Assembly: GCF_037126465.1 (NCBI RefSeq)
Contig: NC_088203.1
Span: 81,778,668 to 81,842,667, forward strand
Source: Ornithodoros turicata
Taxonomy: Eukaryota; Arthropoda; Arachnida; Ixodida; Argasidae
Direction: 5' to 3'
DNA length: 64,000 nucleotides
Shown piece by piece: positions 1-10,807 of the stretch. The notes under the pieces are model-generated. The model saw only the letters and a program-made list of their open reading frames with translations. It was not told the DNA's origin and searched no databases. How positions within the stretch are numbered: position 1 is the stretch's first letter; every line of letters starts with the position of its first letter. The position numbers and the translations under genes are program-made.

Positions 1-224
1 TTTCCTCCCTTTCTTTTTTCAGTAAGAATATTCCCCCTTTCCCGTAGTTTTCACTAGTGCCTATGTGCATTAGAGCGGTGGGTCCGTCAGCAAGAACCAC
101 GTAAGAAGCACAATGCTAGTTGTGTTACACAAATTAGGCCAAAAGTGGTGCAATACGGGGTAGTTGGGGCTGGACCATAAATTAGGGCTGTACAAGCCTA
201 GCTGAAATTTTCGTGTCCGCGCAT

Positions 225-400
225 GCTGTTGACCTAGAAGACCCACGAGCCTTTCAACACGCCATTCTAACCCATTACATACTCTCCCAATGATGAAGTC
301 GGTGCGCAAGAAAAGAACAGCCAGCCTCTGCTCGAAATACCGGGGGCTCTCGTCCTGAGGATCTTCCCCTAACCTTTCCTTACGGGATCTTCTACCTTCC
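225..400 (+). repeat. Diverged single-arm copy of the foldback family seen at 54.5-55.2 kb
   Basis: This stretch aligns by eye with the right arm of the large foldback element near 55.0-55.18 kb. Shared blocks in the same order are GCTGTTGACC, CCTTT-AAACACG, CCAATGATGA, AAGAACAG, CTCTG-TCGAAATA and GTCCTGAGG. Only one arm is present and it is much diverged, so it is probably an old solo arm. Positions 1-224 show nothing I can name. Confidence 0.6.
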
Positions 401-1173
401 TATATTGATTAGGGGTCTTTTTCAATCCCGAAGGCTTAACAGAACAAATGCCTCGAAACGAACTGAATTCATCGGCTCAAGGTGTAAAATAAAACGAGTA
501 GGGTAAATTCTGAATGGGCCTTTCTTACAAAATACGAAGTTTTGTCGACTTCGCAAGTTCTCGAGTTCTGTATCAAAAAGTCTTACAGCCCCAGCAAAAT
601 CGTCTGCAAAAAGTGTGATAAGGCAGTAAATATATCCGTGACCGCACCAGTGAAAGCATATTAATCTTGAAATTAGGTTCCTGTATCTTCTTTTTTTAAA
701 CGGTACATCCGCGCCCTAGTCCGCTCAACATATCCCGTGTAAAGCGAGCTTCTCCACGTGTACGATGTTTATGTGGCAGAGCACGCTTTACAGTCAGCTC
801 TTGGTGAGTCGTTTCAGCAACTATTTATTACGATGCTGCCTGATGGGGAATGCGAGTGCTGAGTTCTCAGTTTTCAATCTGAACAGTATATTTAACGCTT
901 GTCGTAAGTTCTCTTTCTTACGACAATTAAACGTACACATTCTTTTAATGCGTTACATATACATGACGGAGCACTGACACCATCTTGCTTCGCGTTACAA
1001 TTACATCGTAGTAGAACCCTCGAACCCCCTTTTTTTCCCCCTTTAATAAACCTTCATATTCCCTCCTCGACAGGAAATCCACACCGTCAGAAATAAATAT
1101 AGATTTACACATGACTCCTGATAACTATGGTGAAGTTTGTTTTTTTACGTAACCGAAAAAAGCAGTTCCGAGC

Positions 1174-1204
<31 letters not shown>

Positions 1205-3727
1205 TTAATAATCTATTTTGAACGGTGCCCATCAACAACCGTGAAGTGGCTATGAGGTGGCTATGGCTTCGCGTTTCTTTGCAAATATCTTGAAATAAAC
1301 ATATGTGAATAAACTATAAAAATAATAATTATTATCACCATTAGTATTATTATTATAAATATCGTCGCGGCCCGAGGAAAAGCAAATAAAATTCTCATCT
1401 GCGGATAAGAGCTCGTATATATATTTTTAAAGAAATCTTGCGTATTTTCATTATGTTTACTACTTTTTTCTATCATTCACAGTATTCATGCTGTGCATAC
1501 GTCAGTGTAGTTCCGCATGATAGTAACGATTAGGACGTGTAGACGCGGTTATCATTTTTCGTACTGTAGAAACTACCTCGTGTTACTGAAAACGTTATTT
1601 TTTGTATTCTCACAAAGTTTTGTTTTCGCCGAGCGCCCGGAATAAGGGCGGACACAAAAAGAGCATGGCGACAGATACAAGGGAAAATAAAACGTCGAAA
1701 AGATGGATATAACATTTACGGGAAAATCTGAACCTTCGTATTTACACCTCGGAAGTGAAGGTTCTTTTGGATCACGATGTACAAGAACGACTATGAACTC
1801 CCACATAGAAAATACATTCTAATATCTAGATTACAAAATTCTGCGGCATTTATTTCATACTCGTAAGTTTCGTTACAGTTACATTCTTAATAAAACAAAA
1901 AAAAGAATGTCGTGATACTCTGACGTTACCACGCTTTGCTTAACAGCCTGGCTTTTATTTTACTCACACCATTTAGTGCTCGAAGTTTTATCTAACACAT
2001 ATCGCCACTCATCGGCTGCTAACCTGCGTGTGCTCTTAGCAACAGCCATCAGCTGCTCCCCTTCTACAGCCAGCGTGACCTCCCAGAGATCTCATTACGT
2101 TAAGGAGACGAAAAGAAAAGGCGTCCAGAGAAAGCAACGGCACCGGAGGTTGTCGAACACGGCACACTACTTGGGAGTCGTGCTTTGTCACAATCAGCGA
2201 ACTCCTTTCTGAGACGACATCGCACTCGCCTCGTTTGTTTCCTTCGACCTCTTCAGCCGCTCCATCACGTGTCCCTGTAAATGACGTCACCTTGCTGTGA
2301 GATTCCCTGAAGCAATTAAAGGAGACGGGGCGCAAAGTATTCGTGCCACAATCAAATTAATTGTTTGTTTTGGATACCGTCAGCATTTAACCGACATCCA
2401 AAATAACATTTCCCTAATGTGTGTGAAGGTATAATAGCACCTAGGAATACGTCCTGCATACCTTAAGTCTTATGCACGATAGGACAAGGTGATTTTACGC
2501 GGGCTGAATTACCTTACGAGTAAACCTACTCCCGAATATTATGATTTCGCCAGGAATATGCCGTATTCGTGTCAGCATTGAATCGACAATCCGAGCTAAT
2601 TAAGGTAATTGGTATCGAGATCCAGCTGACGTAATTCTTATCATAAACGTCACAGGGGCATGACAAGACGGTACGGCTTATCTAAGATACCGGCTACGTG
2701 ACTCATAGAATAATGCTGATACAGAAAAAAAAAATTGAAATGGTAGAGTGTCGCTACGTCTCGCCAAATGTCAGCACATTTTCATCTGTCTCGTGCGCTG
2801 ATCTGACTGACACAAAGTTTTCTTTTTCTTTTCACGTGATATTACACGTAAATCTGCTTCTAACTATTATTATATTATTTACTACATTTTTATTATTATA
2901 ATTATATTATTTCCACGTGTGTTGTGCAAACTCTACCGTTGACACTGTTTGCATCACTGCTCTATAAAAAATTCGAGTCAAAATATACTAAGGAACTGGT
3001 ACAATCATTAAGAAAACGAAGACAAGTCCCAAAACAAACACGTCGACACAATCCGTGTACCGCGCAAATCTTGATCCCATGTATCTTCCACGCCAAAACA
3101 AATGGAAACGCGCAACAGAGGTAATAAATAACTAAATATGCAGGCGACTGCACATCCGCATAAAAAAAAAATCAAGACGAAAACGCTTTGAGCAGACGAC
3201 ATTACACCACCGACGCACTTGGAATCTTATGCACGTGAACGGCGAAGGCTCAGTAAAAGAAGAAAGGAAAACAGGAGGAAGTGTAACGGAGATAGCAAAA
3301 ATGAAAATAAAGGGCAAATGCCACAAGGAGCACGAGAGCCTCTAAGATGGGAACGATAAATCATTGTTTAAAGCTCATTAACAAAGACGTCAGCGCGAGC
3401 GTGGAGAAACGGTGAACCCGGCCCCCGAAAATTCCCCAGAGAAAAATATACCTGGTGGAAATTCGTTCCGATTCCCCGTGTGCCATTCTCGCTTATCTTA
3501 CGCGCATCGGCGAGGCACAAGTGTGATTTGTTCACGAGGGGGTTCCCATTTGCTTCCTCTTGTTCACTGCGGTGAAGTAAATAGCGACTCGGGAAAATAT
3601 GGCTCTATTTTTTTGCGCGTGTAGTGTGGTTCGTTGCAGTGTGTGGAACTAGAGGCAACGCCTTTCTGGTTGTAGTTACCGTGCACTATACGTCGACGCC
3701 GCGCTTTCGTCAGCTTTTCTTTTTGCT
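401..3727. other. Unannotated region; simple repeats only
   Basis: I see no recognisable gene. Open frames here are short, have no family motifs, and overlap each other on both strands. The visible structure is an ATA trinucleotide tract at about 1175-1212, a looser AAT/ATT-rich patch at 1318-1360 and several A or T homopolymers. Nothing else is supportable. Confidence 0.6.
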
Positions 3728-3885
3728 CCGTGTTAGCGCCACGAAGCAACTGTGGCTATATGAGAGGCGTACAGACGTGGACAGATAGAGGGAGGACTGG
3801 AGGGTGGAGGGGAGGACAAGGGGTTAGTATGCGTCCTGGGCCGACTTCAGGGGGAACTTTGCTGACAACTTTCGTCAACCTTCCA
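3728..3885 (-). mobile_element. tRNA-derived SINE, 3' half, truncated
   Basis: Read on the minus strand this matches the body and tail of the full-length SINE at 49014-49298. Shared blocks on the plus strand are GTTAGCGCCACGAAGCAACT, GTGGACAGA, GGTTAGTATGCGTCCTGGG and CCGACTTCAGGGG. The match fades before the tRNA-like head, so the A and B boxes are absent. 5' truncation is usual for a SINE copied by target-primed reverse transcription. Confidence 0.8.
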
Positions 3886-4635
3886 ATCAATTGGCAATCA
3901 GAGAGGTATGGGTCCGATTCCAGGCGCCGGCCCTCGCTGACTCTTCGTCAACTGCAGTCCTCCGAATACAGAAACCCTTTATGTCCACTTGGAAATTCCG
4001 GGCGATATCTAACAAACGGACATCACAACCAATATGATCCGGCGACGCAGCATGATGTATTTTGGATAGGAACGAGGAAACAAGTTCCTTCCTCACAATC
4101 TCAATGTCGCGCACAACATAGGAAGTACAGAGGTAAATATAGTAAGAGCATTATCTGTGTTTCATGCACCTTGATTGGATAGGATTACGTTTGTGTAATG
4201 AGGTTACGAAAACAACATGGAAAGGTGAAAAATATGAGAGATGCTAAATAGTGCTGAAGTGCTCGTCTTAGAAAAAGAAACTTGAATGTTACAAAATACC
4301 GGACGTGTGTGTGTTGTCCTTGTGGTAGTGGTGGTGATGGCAGCAGCTTCCCGTATCTGTTTTTATTAATTTGTATGTCAACGCTTTTTGTTTTCATTGT
4401 AGCGGTTATATCTGCGACTCATAGTTCATTCTTTTGTCAGACTCAATTTTCATGGGTTAGATAATTCTAAGCAAGGTTATTGGTCTCTACTTTATGCCTG
4501 GGAGGTTGTCAATTCTTTCACTGCGCTCTAAGAACAGGGCTTCACTGCATGACACGCTCAAGACTGTCCGTCGTTCATAACGATATCGAATGTGCACGCT
4601 TTTGCTCCGCAGCGTATTAGGACAGAACTTTGGCG
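3886..4635. other. Unannotated region
   Basis: No gene, RNA or transposon feature could be supported here. Confidence 0.5.
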
Positions 4636-5350
4636 CATAACACGTTCGTAGCCAGGGATCGCTACCGGGAACGGAAACGAGAAACGGTAATTACCGAAAT
4701 TCAACAGGAAACGAAAATGGAAACGGAAACAAAATTGTTTTAGTTTCCAATACCAGAAACCGAAACGGAAACGAAATTCAAAAGTGGTAAGGTTAAAGGA
4801 AACCAAATTCGCAGGACGTTTCCCTCAGTGCTTTCGCATTAATATGAAAATTATATATATCCGCACTATTCTTCCGGTCATCATTCATCCATTCATTCAT
4901 TCGTTTATTTTCGGGACTTTCTTTCGTTTTGAGCCCAGTGCGCAGCAAGATGTACGCGGAAGTTTTGGATGACGTGTTATTTTTGCGCACGAGCGGAGAC
5001 TTTTGAAACTTAAAGGCATGTATTTCCACAACCTAGAGAGGCATCTACTTGCGGTGTATAAGATTCGTGACAAACTTTGCATTGAAGTCTTTAGTGTTTG
5101 TGTTTGGTGTAGCTGTCCTTTTGCATCCATTATGTAACTAGAATATCTGACATGAAAAAGCCAATACCAGACAGTACGAGTTCCAGATGAGAAACAGAAA
5201 CGGAAACGAAATTCTTAAAAGGAAACGAAAACAGAAACCGCTACCGAAAGTCGTCCAGAAACGGAAAAAGAAACGGAAAGGAAAAGCCGAGTTTTTCAGT
5301 TACCGCAAACGGGAACTGGAAACAATAATATTTTCGATAACCAACCCCGT
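4636..5350. repeat. Degenerate GGAAAC-rich repeat in two blocks, possible decayed MITE
   Basis: Two blocks (4636-4800 and 5190-5345) are built from loosely repeated GGAAAC, GAAACGG and GGAAACGAAA units, separated by ordinary sequence that includes an ATTC microsatellite near 4883-4905. The outer edges are weakly inverted: AGCCAGGGATCGCTACCGG on the left against CCCCGTTCCTAGCT on the right. The layout resembles MITEs whose interior echoes their ends, but I could not confirm a target duplication. Confidence 0.4.
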
Positions 5351-5588
5351 TCCTAGCTAACCATTCATCACGAAAGACGTCTTTCTCTCCTCTGATTAGT
5401 TGAAAACGGAAGGCGTGCGCCTTTTTGTGACACGTTACGTTAATTGTCATAGAAAGGCGTGCACCACGCGATTTCCACAAATCGGGGGTGATAACGATAT
5501 CATGGTTGGCCTTCTGCGTGTTATATGGGGTGAATATTTGTTTTAAAATTATATTAAAGCGCAACAATTTCTATTCGCCGAATAAAAG

Positions 5589-5933
5589 ATGCCGTTACCT
5601 TGACACGACTACAAAAGGAACGGGACTCACCCGTTGCGTCGTTCGCGATTTATGAGAGAAAAAACGAAACTGCAATTTTCGTTTTCCCTCTCCCTTTCCT
5701 CCTCAAAGAGCGCGAGAATGCGAAGAGGACTCCGATTGGTCGCCTTGTATGGTCTCCCGCGATGATTGGACGAATCGTTGAAGATACCAATGGGAGCCTT
5801 CTCCGCATGGTTGGTCTTTTTAAAATGGAGAGGAAAAGGGAAAACGTAAACAGCTGTTTCTTTCTCTAACAAATTATGAAGGACGCAACGGATGCATCCC
5901 GTTCCTTTTGAGTTGGTGTTAAGGTAATGACGT
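5589..5933. mobile_element. 345-bp palindromic (foldback) element with almost no loop
   Basis: The left half reads GTTACCTTGACAC, CAAAAGGAACGGGA, CCGTTGCGTC, then GAGAAAAAACGAAACTGC. The reverse complement of the right half gives the same blocks in the same order with scattered differences. Pairing continues to a tip near 5760, so the whole element can fold into one long hairpin. It has no coding capacity. It looks like a foldback or hairpin MITE; I did not find a clear target duplication. Confidence 0.75.
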
Positions 5934-8660
5934 CTTATATTCCGACAGGAGAAATTTACGCTGACGTGACGCATAATTTTAAAGGAGCAGTCTAGAAGCA
6001 CACAACTTTGTTTCTGTTTTTGGTCGTTGTGAAATGTTAGGCTGCCAAAAACAGCTTTACCACGATTAGTGCAACCGTAGCGAAATTGGGACGCCTGCAA
6101 TAGCTCCCCGAACCTCCCGTGCGCGAGACACCCTCCTTCGCCTTCACGATGGACACGTGATGAGCGCCGCCACGCGCGTCACTATGTGACGTGAGTGGTA
6201 AGGACGCTCCTCATTGGACGTGGGACCACATGACCGAGGTCAGCAACACCGCGCAGGTCGGAGCGTCTGCTACCGCTTCGGAGATGCCAGGCGTTATCCG
6301 GCTGCGTGATGTCCCAAACGGATGATTTGAAGGCTGTTAACGACACGACCTCGATTTTTTTGGGACCGCTGACACCACGGGAAGAACGAGTGGTGCAGCC
6401 CGAATCTAACTGTGCGTTGTACAGCGATACCTCAGTGCTTCCTGACAGTGTGCAGCCTGTCTGACCGTTTTCACTGCACAGTTCGTTCAGTGGCTGACAG
6501 GTGGCGCCACAATAGCGCCGTCATTGCTTGCTTTCTGCTATTCGCCTCTTCAACTACCTGTAGAGGCGCTCGCGTCGTCCTCAAGATGGAGGAGAAAAGA
6601 ATGATTTCCAATGAATAAATCGCCCTGCTTCGTGCCTTCTTCCACGAGACACGTTTCAGAGCTAGTACAAATAACAGAAATCGCCCGTGGTTTCCTGCTG
6701 TCTTGGTTGTTGTCGTTCACGCCGCTTCTGTAACAGTATCTTTTTCCTATTCCCCTTCTCTACATATTCTTCTCCGCAGAACTTTTGCACTGCGGAATTG
6801 GGCAGTTCTGTTGCTGTTTGAGTTCTCTAAGCCGGGAAACTCCATCGCACACGAAGGGAAGTTTAGGCAGTTTCGAGTCAGCGCGAAATATCCCTGTCGT
6901 CTGCTGTCACTCTCATTCATTGAGCGCTTCTGCTGGGGTCCGCTAGGTGTCGAGCAGCCAGTTGGAGAGGCGAATTGTGAGTTCTGATTGCGATTTCGGG
7001 TGATGCACCTGGTAATCCGAGCGAGAGCGCCAGGTCCAGTGCACGCTCTACGCGGGAGCCGCTCTGGGGCAGTCATCATCCGAATTTGTCGGACGCTCTA
7101 CCGCTCTTCTACGGGGGTCGCTGCGCTCGCTACGCATTATGCGTTCGTCGTGTTCGTTCACTTCCCTCAGCGTCGTTGGCGTCGTCACGCACTTTCGCCT
7201 GATCACAAGCATAGCTTGCGAGAAGCAGGTCACATCATCCTCTTTGTCGTTCGAATTAGCGGTGTCAATTGAACTTCCATCGCTAATACTTTCGTAAACA
7301 TCCATGCCGTCAATGGTGAACGCAACAAAGAAACAGATGACAGGCCATGTGACAGGCAGACAGCCGCAGGAGGCAATACGTAGCAGACGACACTCGCGAG
7401 GCGCATACATGCGCATGCTCGCTCTCGAGAACAGAACAAGAGAGTTGAGGGCGGTTTTGGCTCGGCCTCTCGCAGCAAGAGCAAAAAAGGTGCTCTTGGG
7501 GCGAAAGAACTGCTCCGTAGTGCATCATCCGAACACACTGCTCTTGCTCTGACCGCACCACACGAATTTACCACTTGGGTTCGGGGAAGAAAAAAGTGCC
7601 CCAAATGCATCACCCGAAATCGCCATGAGATTGCACAGAAGCCACGGATATACTGCTCTTGTGATCACAATCTTATTTTGTCAGGCTGCATATATGCTTT
7701 GTTTTTTAGAAAGTGTGGTATAAATCATATAAAGAATAGAAGTCAACAAGAAACAACACGCAATGTTCGTAGCAGACGGTTTTTCCTACCAACGAATGAG
7801 GGGACTCTCTACCACAAACGTCACAGTAGAGTGGATGTGGTCTGCAGTTGGAGCGCGCCGACCTGTTACCGCAGCAGCGATTTTGGAAATTAATTTCGCC
7901 GCAGTGAAACAACTTTGGACATAAATATTTTGTGGGAATGCTTTTCACAGACTGCTTTACAAGATGACAGCAGTTTTTGGCCATGTTGGATACCACTTTA
8001 ATACTCTTTTAAGCGTCACGCACATCCCAAACCACCACCACGACATTATATTCCACCGGCAGAACGAACAAGCAGCATATCCAATGCAGTATTACGCTCG
8101 CTGCTGAAGTGCAACCCCCGGCCGGACCGAGTTATGCGGTCGCATAGTTTACGCCGTTCCCTGCAGCCTGTTCCCGGGGCTCAGTTTACGTTGTGTCCGC
8201 TGGAAAGCGCCGGATATGTTTGCTCAGACGCAAGTCAAGAGGCCAATTAACTAATTGGTTTATCCCTCCGTGTCGTCTTTCGGGACAAATGGTAAAGCAA
8301 ACTGCACCCGACGTTCGCAGCCGCAGGCATTAAACGTGGTATTAATGGCTTAGGTGGCTCCTCTTTGACAGGGCTGCGTTCCGATCGTGCTCCAGATAGG
8401 CATTGGCGATTGTCAAGGTATAGGAGCAACTTGCGTGGGCGCGAGTAGGAGTAATGAATTGAGACGTGGAAAGTATACCGTAGTGTAAGCTCTGGGAAGA
8501 TGTATAACCTTGTTGTAGCGTAGTGATAATCGCCCCTTTCAGTTGAATTTAAATTGAAATTCGGTTGCTCTCCGGTTCGCCTACATTTTTCGGTTCGGGG
8601 ATTGACAAACACCTTTATCTCTGTGTGTGCAGATTCATATTCACACACAATGCCTTTCAC
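5934..8660. other. Unannotated region, partly CpG-rich
   Basis: No family motif was recognised in any frame. The segment from about 6100 to 7600 is richer in CpG than its neighbours and contains CCAAT- and TGACGT-like words, so it could be a promoter or the remains of a coding region. The longest minus-strand frame in 7048-7416 has an acidic Ser/Asp-rich patch but nothing diagnostic, and I do not call it a gene. Confidence 0.4.
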
Positions 8661-8730
8661 TCTCAGAAAAAAAAAATAAATAAATAAAGAGCTATTTTAG
8701 TGCTCTCGGGACTATATGCATCACAGCGAA
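8661..8730 (+). repeat. Possible diverged end of the CACTC...GAGTG MITE family
   Basis: CACTCTCAGAAAAAAA followed by GAGCTATTTTAGTGCTCTC resembles the left end of the MITE at 44952-45484 (CACTCAAAGAAAAAAAGGAG, then a small ACTTTTACTCC palindrome). Only one end is seen and the identity is low. Confidence 0.35.
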
Positions 8731-9358
8731 GTTTATTATAGGAAGCTCAAGAACTATTTTTGAAGCTGGGGAGTAATTTATCTAATTTAACCAAAATTAC
8801 ATTTTTTTCTTCTTCTTAGGACGGGCTCGTACACAGCAAATGTTGGGTTCTATAATTTTTTCCCTTCTATCATCATCATCATCATCATCAGAATTGGCAA
8901 ACGGAAACATTAAGAGCTAGAAACTTTAACTTCAGCTATCACTTTACACCACATCGAAGCAACAGCCTGGTGCGAGCAATCATCGTCATACTACGGGAAA
9001 AAATAATAATAGGCCAAAAATCCGAAATCGAGGAGGAGGGGAAAAGTTCATCTACCCTGTGATGTTCTTTGTCTGCTTCTACACTTTCTTTTTCTTTTTT
9101 TCGGAAACCAGAGCACGGATATCATCGGCGCATGTCTCATGACTTCACAACATCCAATTACATTCAAGAGACGTACCTGGCAAATTACACCATGTAACAA
9201 AGTTCTGAGTAAGTATATTTTCTAGCTGCTTCTGGTTCTGGACGACTCGAGATGTCAGAAAGTACCAGCCTTAATCTATCTAAGCGATCATTTTTAGTGT
9301 CAGGGCAGCGATTTTCAGAAAATGGCATTATTTTGTAGGATAACTACAAATGGGAGGT
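8731..9358. other. Unannotated region with an ATC microsatellite
   Basis: An ATC trinucleotide tract lies at about 8871-8890. Nothing else could be identified. Confidence 0.5.
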
Positions 9359-9409
9359 TAATAAGTCCAGGGAATGCAGCACTCCTTGGAATAAAACTTT
9401 AATATTCAA
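9359..9409 (-). repeat. About 50-bp dispersed motif shared with 26018-26068
   Basis: On the minus strand this reads TGAATATTAAAGTTTTATTC, then CATTCCCTGGACTTATT. It is nearly identical to 26018-26068, where it directly follows the CGAAAGCTTG hairpin arm. It is probably the 3' part of an unidentified dispersed retroelement. Confidence 0.6.
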
Positions 9410-10073
9410 TCCCAAAATTCGCGGTCACCCCCCCGCCGGCGCACTCCGTCACTATACTCAGCCGCTATGCGGGAAGCGGCCTTACAGGATGTGAATTCAA
9501 TGGGAGACAGCGTTTATGCCAATTAACAGCAAAACCGAATAAAATTTTTAAGATGTCATCGTCTAATAGAGAAGAACACCATGTAAAGAACCCCTGGAGA
9601 CATGAAAGGCGCCACTAGAATATAGGCCTACTGCACCCTGGCGAAATGAATTTTAATGCACTGCGCCTATGGGGATTCCGTCGATTTTTGCACATCGCTC
9701 ATGTTTAGACTACGATTTTTCGACAAAGGCAGTCAAATTCTGGAAATGTCATCGCCTATTTTCGTTCAGTACGTCCTCCAGGCCACATACCAACCACGGC
9801 ACGATGTGTGAGTGTTAATCCTGATGCACCCAAGGGCCTTCAAAGTTGCGACTCAGACAGGGTTCCCGTCCTAGGCGCTCGACAGACTAAGTCCCAGTAT
9901 TATCGCAATACGCATGCGCTGAGACTGTACGGCCGGTCTGAAGCAGTTCGAAACGAGAACGGTCATTTTTTCCAGAACTCGAAGGGGCTGACAGAAAAGA
10001 TAACTTTATTTAGTGAGTAATATACAAATGACACCGTTTTGTATTTTATATCGCTTTTATATTAAACTACATA
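9410..10073. other. Unannotated region
   Basis: No supportable feature was seen between the shared motif and the Tigger-like element. Confidence 0.5.
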
Positions 10074-10805
10074 CAGTCGGACCTCGTTTTATGAACCCTC
10101 GATATACGAATTCCCTCAACTTACGAACGGCTCCACAGGTAACCAAACTTTTTTCGTGTATTTTGACCTCGTTTTACGAACCCTCGATATCCGAACTATG
10201 AACGGATTATTAGGGAACGGACCCAAAGTAGCCAAGCCATTCTGACCTCGATATACAAACGGGCGTTATGAACGTACAGAGGACAGGCCAATGGACCGGA
10301 GGATAATGAAAGTTCCTCAGTACATGCTGCCAAGGTCAAACATACAATGTCCCAACGTCGCTACGTTCCACAAACATGATTCACCATTTCCTGAAAGAAT
10401 AATTCGGGCGTTTACAGCCGAACGGTTGTGAGCTTGGACCAGGTCTCCGAGATGGAAACATCTTGCAGTTCCAAGAGAAGGCGTTCAGTCCTGACAGCCG
10501 GTGACAAGCGTGATATTTGCGTTGGAAAAAGTCTCATCCGCCCGCGATACGGTACTTTGAGGACCGGGTGGATGAGTCAAGTGTCAGACTTCTGTCATCT
10601 CTTCTAAACAGGATAGACCTTGCAGAAAGTATGGTGCAAAGCACAATTACGCAGTATTTTCAAAAATAAAACTTATTCAAATCAATTTCCCATGTTTTTG
10701 TGAGGCATTTGTACACTGCACTCCTCGGACCTCGATTTACGAATACCTCGATTTACGAACGATTTTCCTAGAAACGAAGGGTGTTCGTAAAGCGAGGTTT
10801 GACTG
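10074..10805 (+). mobile_element. Non-autonomous pogo/Tigger-type DNA transposon, TA target duplication
   Basis: The left end CAGTCGGACCTCGTTTTATG and the right end AAGCGAGGTTTGACTG form terminal inverted repeats of the pogo/Tigger class. TA flanks both sides (10072-10073 and 10806-10807). Words such as CCTCGATATACGAA and CCTCGATTTACGAA recur near both ends, as is usual for subterminal Tigger DNA. The element is 732 bp, far below an autonomous element of roughly 2-3 kb. It keeps only a piece of transposase C-terminus. Its right edge lies directly against the satellite array. Confidence 0.85.
10553..10669 (+). pseudogene. C-terminal remnant of a Tigger/pogo transposase
   Basis: The frame reads YFEDRVDESS, then LLNRIDLAESMVQSTITQYF and stops at TAA. 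A helical tail ending in an ITxYF-type motif is typical of Tigger transposases. No DDE catalytic residues remain. It lies just inside the right end of the element, as expected for a gene whose middle was deleted. Confidence 0.65.
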
Positions 10806-10807
10806 TA

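Noticed and set aside
7048..7416. Possible minus-strand gene with an acidic Ser/Asp patch
   Set aside because: No family similarity could be seen and overlapping frames are equally open in this CpG-rich segment.
8247..8660. 137-residue minus-strand open frame
   Set aside because: There is no motif, no plausible splice or promoter context, and the composition is like surrounding non-coding DNA.
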